Positions 5,342 through 10,664 of a DNA stretch of 10,664 bases are shown piece after piece. The notes below the pieces were generated by a model, which worked only from the letters and a program-made list of their open reading frames with translations, did no database searches and was not told the origin of the DNA. Source of the stretch: Actinomycetota bacterium (GTDB lineage: Bacteria > Actinomycetota > Thermoleophilia > Miltoncostaeales > Miltoncostaeaceae). A program made the position numbers and the translations under genes. Within the stretch, counting starts at the first letter, position 1. Each line of letters opens with the position of its first letter. The stretch is from positions 1-10,664 of the forward strand of contig SYFI01000069.1 of NCBI GenBank assembly GCA_005800465.1. Direction: 5' to 3'.

Positions 5342-6360
5342 CCGGCGTCGTGCTTGCCATCGAGACCTCGTGCGACGAGACGGCCTCCGCCGTGGTGGAT
5401 GGTCGCCGTATTCTCTCCAGCATCGTGGCGTCGCAGGCCGAACTGCACAGCGTGTACGGCGGGGTGGTCCCTGAAGTCGCCGCACGCCACCACCTCACCA
5501 CGGTCAATGCGGTTGTGGATGAGGCCCTGCGCGAGGCGGGGGTCTCCCTCAACGACATCGCGCGCATCGCGGTCACTCGACGGCCTGGGCTCATCGGGGC
5601 CCTGCTCGTGGGCGTGGCCACGGCCAAGGCACTGGCGTACGCCACGGGCAAGGACCTGGTGATGGTCGATCACCTTCACGGCCATATCGCGGCGGTATGG
5701 CTCGAGCCCCTCTCGCTCGATGCCCCGTTTGTTGCACTTACGGCATCCGGTGGCCACACCCGCATCGACCTCGTAGACGACTACGCGACGCCGCAGCTGC
5801 TGGGCCAGACGCTTGATGACGCCGCCGGTGAGGCCATCGACAAGGGTGCGCGACTGCTCGGCATCCCGTACCCCGGCGGCCCCGGCCTCGAGGCGCTCGC
5901 CCGCGAGGGCGACCCGACGGCGTTTGACTTTCCCGTTGGCCTTCGGGGTCGCGGTCCTGGGCTCGACTTCTCGTACGCAGGGGTAAAGACTGCGCTGCTC
6001 TACGTGGCGCGCGACCTCGGTGATGAGGGCACCACGGCCCGGCGGGCCGACCTTGCGGCGTCGTACCAGGAGGCCATCGTGCGTCCGCTCGCCGATCGTC
6101 TCATGCGTGCCGCTGAGATCCACGGTGTGCCAGCCGTCTCCATTGGCGGCGGCGTTGCGGCGAATGGCCGGCTTCGTCATCTGGTGGAAGAGGGCGCGGC
6201 GTCACGCGGTCTCAGAGTGGCCATTCCCGACCGTTCACTGTGCACGGACAACGCCGCCATGATCGGTGCGGCGGCGGCGTTCAGCCCAGCCATACCGTGG
6301 CCCCGCTACGTAGGTGAAGACGCCATTGCCACCGCCCCTCCGGGAGGTATCGCCGCATGA
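5338..6360 (+). CDS. tsaD: tRNA N6-adenosine threonylcarbamoyltransferase TsaD
   Basis: TsaD (Kae1/YgjD family) is the catalytic subunit that moves the threonylcarbamoyl group to A37 of ANN-decoding tRNAs. The 340-residue product is full length. Motifs: LAIETSCDET (6-15), PEVAARHH (45-52), HLHGH (112-116, with His112 and His116 as metal ligands), TASGGHT (135-141), DDAAGEAIDK (160-169), YPGGP (178-182), GGGVAAN (270-276) and CTDNAAMIG (302-310, Asp304 the third ligand). One oddity is TRRPGLIG at 80-87, where the family usually has glycine before PGL; here it is Arg82. The start ATG 5338 overlaps the rimI stop and has a purine-rich site (GGAGGGGGAG, about 5320-5329) upstream. It overlaps the subtilase gene by ATGA. 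Confidence 0.95.
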   Translation: MTGVVLAIETSCDETASAVVDGRRILSSIVASQAELHSVYGGVVPEVAARHHLTTVNAVVDEALREAGVSLNDIARIAVTRRPGLIGALLVGVATAKALAYATGKDLVMVDHLHGHIAAVWLEPLSLDAPFVALTASGGHTRIDLVDDYATPQLLGQTLDDAAGEAIDKGARLLGIPYPGGPGLEALAREGDPTAFDFPVGLRGRGPGLDFSYAGVKTALLYVARDLGDEGTTARRADLAASYQEAIVRPLADRLMRAAEIHGVPAVSIGGGVAANGRLRHLVEEGAASRGLRVAIPDRSLCTDNAAMIGAAAAFSPAIPWPRYVGEDAIATAPPGGIAA

Positions 6361-8930
6361 GTCACGCGCGTCGACGTCGCCGCCATCTGGCGGGGCGGCT
6401 GGGTATCACGCTGGCGGTGGCCGCTGCAGTTGTCACGCCCGCGGTGTTCGTGGCCCAAACCGGTGCGGGCTCGGGGAGCGATTCTGAGCGAGCGCTCCTC
6501 GCCGCAACGGCGTGGCACGACTGGGTTGACGGCCAGCGCGCACCGCAGGTAGTGCCGCCGGGCGACACCGAGTCAGCGATCATCGTCCTTGATGGCGACT
6601 CCATCACCGATACCCCGCAGGCCGACCGCGCCGCCGCACTCACACGCATTCAGGCCGACCAGCTCGCCGTCGAGGCATCTGTGCAGGGCATGGGCGGGCT
6701 CGTCACCCAGCGATACCGCACGCTCATCAACGGGCTTGCGGTGCGGGTCCCCACCGCGCGCCTCGCGGGGCTCGGGGAGATTCCGGGTATCGCGGCGGTC
6801 GTGCCTGTGCAGTATCTGGCGCCCGCCGCCGCGACCACGTCGGATGCCGTCCCCACGGGCGACGGAGGGCAGGAGACACCGCCCCTTGCCCCCGCTGGCA
6901 GTGCGCCCGCCCACGTCGCGCTCATCGACACCGGTGTGGACGCGTCTCATCCCTGGCTGGGTGGGGGTATTGGCCCCAATCGGCCAATCGTGGGCGGATT
7001 TGACCTCGTACAGGTCGACTCCGACCCATCACCCGACCCGGCTGATCCCGCCGCCGAGGCCCACGGCACACAGATCGCCTCCATCATTCTGCGCTCGCCT
7101 GCGCTGGCGGGGCTGTCCCCTCAGCAGGTGCCGCGCCTTCTCGCGCACCGCGTGACGGCACGAGAGAAGGTGGATGGCCAGGTCCGCACCCTCGCCCGGT
7201 CCGATCGGGTACTTGCGGCGCTTGAGATGGCCGTCGACCCGAATCGCGACGGCATGGCGTATGACCATGCCGATGTCATTGCACTGGGGCTGGCCCGCGG
7301 GTTCGGTGGTGGGGGCATCGACCCGGTGGCCCGTGCACTTTCGGCTGCCAACCGAGCGGGCGCCGTGGTCGTGGCGCCCGCGGGCAACGACGGGCCGACG
7401 GGCCTCTTCCCGGGTTCGGTGGGCGATCCGGCCTCAGCCCCGGGCGTACTTACCGTTGGTGGTGTCGCGGGCGCAGGAGGTCCACGCACTGGCGATCTCA
7501 GTGCATCGGTGGGCCCCGCGGGAGCGATGCTCGAAACGCTTCCGCTGATGGGCGCCGACCCCGGTTCGGCGGCGTTGGCAGGCGCCACTCTTGTTCCCGC
7601 CAGCGGCGAATCCGGTGTGGGTACAGGGCTCGACACGCGCGACTTCGCAGGGCCTGATGGCCGCAGCACCATCGCCGGTGCTGCCGCCTTGGTCACGCGA
7701 AGCGGTGCTCCCATTCAAGAGGTTGCGCGCCGCGCTGCCGCCGCGGGTGCCGTCGCTCTGGTGGTGTGGGATGAATCCGGCACTGGCGCCTTTCCGGGTA
7801 TCAGTGGTGGGTCGGCTGCGCCTATTCCCATCGTCGGTCTTGGCCCGCAGCAGGGCGCTGCGCTCATCGACCTGCTTCGCAAGAACCCCTCGATGACGGT
7901 GTCCATTTCACCCAATGCGGTGGCAGACGCGACCCCGGCTGTCGCATCGTTCTCGTCACGCGGGCCGTCGGCCTCTGGTCGGTTGGAGCCCGATCTGGTC
8001 GCCTCCGCGGTGGCTGTCGAGGCGGCGTTCCCGGGGACTGATTCCGGGGGCATTCCGCTTCAGGCGCCGCTCAGTGGTACGTCGGCCGCAGCAGCAACCG
8101 TGGCTGGCGAGGCCCTGCGGCTTCGTATTGATCACCCGGGGTGGACGCCGGCCGATATACGCAGCGCACTTGTGCAGTCAACCGGTCAGGTGCCGGGGGC
8201 AGGCGCTGTCGATCAGGGCGCGGGGCAGGCACCCGACGCGGCGTCGCTGCCATCTCGGGCGCTTCCCGGCGTGTCTATCGACCCGCCCATCATCAGCGGG
8301 CCGCGCTCGCGTCGTGACGACACCCAGATGGGCTTCACCGTGCACGACCTCACCGGCACTGGCGGTACCTACCGCGTACTTCAGCAAGGTGATGACGGCG
8401 CGTACGCACCGATCGGCGGCGTGTTCGATTTGGCGCCCGGCGGGCGTCACCGTGGCACCGTCACGATTCCGCGCGGCCCCGAGCGCGGCGACGGAGTCTT
8501 CCGCGCTCGTATTCTCGTGGTACCCGATGGGGGCCAGGTGGCCGCGGGTTCGGCACTGGTGTGGTCGGCACCGGTGGTGCCGTCGCCACAGGCCGCACTT
8601 GGCGTGCCCACGATCGATACGGGCGGGGCGGGTATCGGCCAGGTGACAGTGCGCGTCGGTATGCGCGATTTGCGTGATGAGGGGCTCGCGGCGTTCACGC
8701 TGCACGATGTCAGCCTGTCTCTGCGCCCCGTGGGCGGCGGCGATGCCATTCGGATGACCGGTGCGGAGCCCACAGGTGACTGGCCAGCCTCAACCTACCG
8801 CCTGACCCTCTCACAGCGGGATGCCCGGGGTATTGAGGTGCCCCCTGGTCGGTATCGGCTCGTGGTAACTGCCGGGGGGGCGGGGGGAGCAGAGCTGCGC
8901 GCCGTATCTGCACCATTCCGGGTCCGATAA
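6357..8930 (+). CDS. Secreted subtilisin-like serine protease (family S8) with inhibitor prodomain and PA-domain insertion
   Basis: Predicted exported endopeptidase of 857 residues. In order: an arginine-rich start followed by a hydrophobic stretch (about 14-34), a signal peptide or signal anchor; an I9-like propeptide (about 72-154) with INGLAVRVP and a VVPV ending; then the catalytic domain with Asp191 (LIDTGVD), His236 (HGT), oxyanion Asn344 (AGNDG) and Ser576 (LSGTSAA). A PA-like domain sits between Asn and Ser (about 400-510), an arrangement known from lactocepin-like subtilases. Residues from about 625 are two beta-rich modules ending without a membrane anchor or LPXTG. The HGTQIAS and DVIALGLA segments depart from the usual HGTHVAG and DVINxSLG, but the triad is complete. 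The ATG 6357 has GGGAGGT 8 bases upstream and overlaps tsaD. Substrate unknown. Confidence 0.88.
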   Translation: MSHARRRRRHLAGRLGITLAVAAAVVTPAVFVAQTGAGSGSDSERALLAATAWHDWVDGQRAPQVVPPGDTESAIIVLDGDSITDTPQADRAAALTRIQADQLAVEASVQGMGGLVTQRYRTLINGLAVRVPTARLAGLGEIPGIAAVVPVQYLAPAAATTSDAVPTGDGGQETPPLAPAGSAPAHVALIDTGVDASHPWLGGGIGPNRPIVGGFDLVQVDSDPSPDPADPAAEAHGTQIASIILRSPALAGLSPQQVPRLLAHRVTAREKVDGQVRTLARSDRVLAALEMAVDPNRDGMAYDHADVIALGLARGFGGGGIDPVARALSAANRAGAVVVAPAGNDGPTGLFPGSVGDPASAPGVLTVGGVAGAGGPRTGDLSASVGPAGAMLETLPLMGADPGSAALAGATLVPASGESGVGTGLDTRDFAGPDGRSTIAGAAALVTRSGAPIQEVARRAAAAGAVALVVWDESGTGAFPGISGGSAAPIPIVGLGPQQGAALIDLLRKNPSMTVSISPNAVADATPAVASFSSRGPSASGRLEPDLVASAVAVEAAFPGTDSGGIPLQAPLSGTSAAAATVAGEALRLRIDHPGWTPADIRSALVQSTGQVPGAGAVDQGAGQAPDAASLPSRALPGVSIDPPIISGPRSRRDDTQMGFTVHDLTGTGGTYRVLQQGDDGAYAPIGGVFDLAPGGRHRGTVTIPRGPERGDGVFRARILVVPDGGQVAAGSALVWSAPVVPSPQAALGVPTIDTGGAGIGQVTVRVGMRDLRDEGLAAFTLHDVSLSLRPVGGGDAIRMTGAEPTGDWPASTYRLTLSQRDARGIEVPPGRYRLVVTAGGAGGAELRAVSAPFRVR

Positions 8931-8963
8931 TGACACCGCCTACGGTATGCGCTTGCGGCGTCA
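8931..8963 (+). terminator. Weak hairpin after the subtilase gene
   Basis: TGACACCGC (8931-8939) pairs with GCGGCGTCA (8955-8963) apart from one central mismatch, with a 15-base loop, directly after the TAA. No T-run follows. It could end the six-gene transcript, but the stem is modest. Confidence 0.25.
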
Positions 8964-8967
8964 AGTG

Positions 8968-8998
8968 TTGAGGGGTAGTTTGTAACTTCCTGATACAA
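8968..8998 (+). promoter_or_regulatory. Predicted rex promoter with operator-like palindrome
   Basis: TTGAGG (8968-8973) and TGATAC (8991-8996) are 17 bases apart; TAACTT (8983-8988) is an alternative -10. Across both lies TTGTA-N9-TACAA (8980-8998). Rex repressors often control their own gene through a TTGTGAA-type palindrome. The outer TTGT/ACAA matches that, but the spacing is one base longer and the inner bases differ, so this is a candidate only. Confidence 0.35.
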
Positions 8999-9015
8999 GC
9001 GGTGAATGGAATCCC

Positions 9016-9636
9016 GTGGCAGACCAACTCACACTCGGAGTCGCAGCACGGCTCTCTAGGTACCTGCAGGTGCTCACGCAGGCAAAGCGGATGGGGAAGA
9101 CCTCCATCTCGAGCCAGGCCATCTCCGAGTACACCAATGTAAATCCCACGCAGATCCGGCGTGACCTCTCGGGCTTCGGCAAATTCGGGAAGCGCGGCGT
9201 GGGCTACGACATCGATACGCTCATCGCGCAGATCCGCAAGATCCTGCGCACGTCGGGTCAGCACAACATCGCGCTGTTCGGCTCGGGCAACTTGGGCCAG
9301 GCCATCGCCGGGTCGGGCGCATTTGCCGACCATGGATTCCGCGTCTCGGCCATGTTTGACGTTGATCCCGACAAGGTCGGGCTGCGTATCGGCGATCTCA
9401 CCGTGCGCCACTACAGCGAGTTGCCCATCGTTGTTGAAAACGAAGGTATCGAGGTTGGCGTGCTGGCCATCCCGGCCGCGGCCGCGCAGCAGGTGGCCGA
9501 CGACCTAGTGTCATCGGGCGTGAAGATCATCTTCAACTACTCCGATGCACTGCTGTCGGTCCCGAGCGACGTGACCGTGCACACATCGAGCCCGGCCGTT
9601 GAGCTGCTGTACGCGCTGTACTTCTACCTGAGCTGA
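9016..9636 (+). CDS. rex: Redox-sensing transcriptional repressor Rex
   Basis: Rex is a homodimeric repressor that reads the NADH/NAD+ ratio: NADH binding releases it from operators at respiratory and fermentative genes. The 206-residue product has an N-terminal winged helix (about 1-75) with the recognition segment NPTQIRRDLSGFG (43-55) and GKRGVGYD (58-65), then a Rossmann domain with GSGNLG (89-94, GxGxxG), Asp115 and Asp117 after the second strand, and a C-terminal helix SSPAVELLYALYFYL that swaps between subunits. Length is normal. The start is GTG 9016, with only GGA 5 bases before it. It stands alone: its stop is 10 bases from the convergent thioesterase stop, unlike species where rex leads a haem operon. 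Confidence 0.95.
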   Translation: MADQLTLGVAARLSRYLQVLTQAKRMGKTSISSQAISEYTNVNPTQIRRDLSGFGKFGKRGVGYDIDTLIAQIRKILRTSGQHNIALFGSGNLGQAIAGSGAFADHGFRVSAMFDVDPDKVGLRIGDLTVRHYSELPIVVENEGIEVGVLAIPAAAAQQVADDLVSSGVKIIFNYSDALLSVPSDVTVHTSSPAVELLYALYFYLS

Positions 9637-9651
9637 GGCAGCCGGCTCAGG
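9627..9651. terminator. Compact hairpin shared by the convergent ends of rex and the thioesterase gene
   Basis: CCTGAGC (9627-9633) pairs perfectly with GCTCAGG (9645-9651) around an 11-base loop. The rex stop TGA opens the loop and the thioesterase stop lies in the right arm. It would form in both transcripts, so it may act in both directions. There is no T-run. Confidence 0.35.
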
Positions 9652-10015
9652 CCGCTGGTGGTACGGCCACCGGAATGCCGTCGTCTCCCACATGCACCAT
9701 GGTGAAGCGGCCGGTGGTGCACAGTTCGCGTGACCCATCAGCGGGGTTCTCGCGGTGCACTTCAACCGCCACCACCATGCTGGTGCGCCCCACCGACTCC
9801 ACGCGGGCGATCAACTCAACAAAGTCCCCCGAGAAGATGGCCGTACGGAACTCGATTTCGTCAACCTTGCGGGTGACGCATGTGCCACGCGCCCGCCGAG
9901 TGGCCGCCTGGTAGGCCGCACGGTCCATCCACGCCATGAGAGTGCCCCCGAAGAGGGATCCCATGTGGTTGGTGTCGCCGGGGAAGACGATCTGGAGGGA
10001 GCGGGCCTCAGACAT
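9647..10015 (-). CDS. Acyl-CoA thioesterase, hotdog fold (YciA/BACH type)
   Basis: Enzymes of this group hydrolyse acyl-CoA thioesters to free acid and CoA. The 122-residue product is a single hotdog domain with the family motif NHMGSLFGGTLMAWMD (16-31), where Asp31 is at the position of the catalytic acid in YciA-like enzymes, followed by the long central helix and a strand segment FRTAIFSGDFVELIARV (56-72). The chain-length preference cannot be read from sequence. The ATG at 10015 has no Shine-Dalgarno. TAGGCT lies exactly 6 bases upstream, so a leaderless mRNA is likely. It is convergent with rex and divergent from the small membrane protein gene, hence a single-gene unit. Confidence 0.87.
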   Translation of the reverse strand: MSEARSLQIVFPGDTNHMGSLFGGTLMAWMDRAAYQAATRRARGTCVTRKVDEIEFRTAIFSGDFVELIARVESVGRTSMVVAVEVHRENPADGSRELCTTGRFTMVHVGDDGIPVAVPPAA

Positions 10016-10021
10016 GTGGTC

Positions 10022-10027
10022 AGCCTA
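10022..10027 (-). promoter_or_regulatory. -10 box of a leaderless promoter for the thioesterase gene
   Basis: TAGGCT on the minus strand, 6 bases before the ATG at 10015. The distance places the first transcribed base at or next to the A of the start codon. No convincing -35 element is seen. Confidence 0.45.
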
Positions 10028-10114
10028 TCTCGTGATGTGTGTGTGGCGTCGCCGTCTGCCGAGGCTGCGATGTGCCTGCGCAACGGGTCGCAAGCGGCGG
10101 ATCGCAGAGGTCGT

Positions 10115-10120
10115 TACCCT
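10115..10120 (+). promoter_or_regulatory. -10 box of a leaderless promoter for the small membrane protein gene
   Basis: TACCCT, 6 bases before the ATG at 10127, the same spacing as for udg and the thioesterase gene. No Shine-Dalgarno and no clear -35 element. Confidence 0.45.
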
Positions 10121-10126
10121 TCGGAC

Positions 10127-10318
10127 ATGACCCCGAATCAGGCGCGCACGGCACGATGGATCATGGTGGGTGTGATCGCCGCCGCTGCCCTGTCCGTCAT
10201 TGGCCTCGGGCAGAGCATGTGGTGGGTGGCGTTCCTCGTCGTGCTGCTCATCATTCTGTCGTTCGTGTTCGGGCGCTTTGAGGCCAGGCAGGATGAGGAC
10301 CCTTCCGGCCCGACCTAG
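10127..10318 (+). CDS. Small membrane protein of unknown function, two transmembrane helices
   Basis: I do not recognise a family. The 63-residue product has a short polar N-terminus (MTPNQARTAR), a first hydrophobic helix at about 11-28, a turn GQS, a second helix at about 31-49 (rich in W, V, L, I) and a charged tail of about 14 residues (GRFEARQDEDPSGPT). The positive residue before helix 1 and the mixed-charge tail would suit both ends facing the cytoplasm. The open frame extends far upstream (to 9755), but that part is antisense to the thioesterase gene. ATG 10127 is chosen because the hydrophobic segment follows at once and a TANNNT box stands 6 bases before it. It is followed by a hairpin. 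Confidence 0.6.
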   Translation: MTPNQARTARWIMVGVIAAAALSVIGLGQSMWWVAFLVVLLIILSFVFGRFEARQDEDPSGPT

Positions 10319-10338
10319 CCGCACCGAGGCGGTCCGGA

Positions 10339-10356
10339 TGCCGCCCGCCGGCGGCA
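10339..10356 (+). terminator. Hairpin after the small membrane protein gene
   Basis: TGCCGCC (10339-10345) pairs perfectly with GGCGGCA (10350-10356) around a CGCC loop, 20 bases after the stop codon. No T-run follows directly. A likely GC-rich terminator. Confidence 0.4.
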
Positions 10357-10664
10357 GTGACCGTCGTTTCTCGAACGAGCGCCACAGGCGCCGGATTCAT
10401 CGGGTTGCACATTCGGGCCTCTGGCTTATTGGGTCGGACCGCCGGAACTCGCTTCTGGCGGTGGGGGGTGGCCTCTGTCGGCATGGCGCTCTCCTGCGCT
10501 AGCGCGGGGGGGCAGCCACGGCATCGTGGGTCAGCTCCAAAATAGTGGCACGACCGACGGACGTTGACGGCGCCTGACGCCTTGCCCGACCCCCGAAGGA
10601 AGAGGTGGGTGAAGGGCGCATGAAAACCCCGTCAGAATGGTCTTCCTAAAGTAGCGGAGGAGGG
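10357..10664. other. Gene-free stretch with hairpins and a possible leader of the next gene
   Basis: No reading frame here looks like a protein I know; the short frames are arginine- and glycine-rich shadows. No tRNA, rRNA, tmRNA or SRP RNA motif was found by eye. It holds the palindrome GCGCTAGCGC (10496-10505) and a hairpin CCACG-GCAT-CGTGG (10516-10529). The end reads CCTAAAGTAGCGGAGGAGGG (10645-10664). The GGAGGAGGG could be a ribosome binding site for a gene just outside the window, or TAAA could be the -35 element of a sigma-28 type promoter. Confidence 0.4.

Noticed and set aside
5290..6180. Minus-strand frame of 296 codons opposite tsaD
   Set aside because: tsaD has all its family motifs on the plus strand. 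The opposite frame is an arginine-rich shadow.
10357..10545. Plus-strand frame of 62 codons after the small membrane protein gene
   Set aside because: No Shine-Dalgarno or TANNNT box before the ATG. It begins just after a terminator-like hairpin, and the product is unlike any family I know.

Overview
The window is GC-rich throughout, in coding and spacer DNA alike. It carries a set of housekeeping genes typical of Actinomycetota: an actinobacterial-type class II fumarase, a Rex redox repressor, a family 4 uracil-DNA glycosylase and a pantothenate gene cluster. At least three genes look leaderless, with a TANNNT box exactly 6 nt before the start codon, which fits the same phylum. The class cannot be fixed from this sequence. 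A deep-branching lineage such as Thermoleophilia is a guess, not a result.

Layout. (1) 1-435: 3' end of fumC, then a long terminator-like hairpin. (2) 500-780: a gene-free stretch with three copies of a GC-rich palindromic repeat, lying between the convergent fumC and pan genes. (3) 781-2831, minus strand: panB, panD and panC, the last steps to pantothenate. panC has no stop codon before panD, so the two form one open frame of 435 codons, while panD also has its own ribosome binding site and GTG start. (4) 2832-3053: divergent control region with a panC promoter, a structured panC leader and a leaderless promoter for the next operon. (5) 3054-8930, plus strand: six tightly overlapping genes, udg-tsaE-tsaB-rimI-tsaD-subtilase. 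TsaB, TsaD and TsaE work together to make t6A at position 37 of ANN-decoding tRNAs. (6) 9016-9636: rex with an operator-like palindrome in its promoter. (7) 9647-10015, minus: a hotdog acyl-CoA thioesterase, convergent with rex across a shared hairpin. (8) 10127-10318: a small two-helix membrane protein. (9) 10319-10664: no gene seen, several hairpins, and a purine-rich end that looks like the leader of the next gene.

I see no defence system, CRISPR array, insertion sequence or prophage. The points most worth checking are the in-frame PanC-PanD polyprotein, which PanD self-cleavage would split in an unusual way; the palindromic repeat family; the panC leader with two competing folds; and the set of leaderless promoters.
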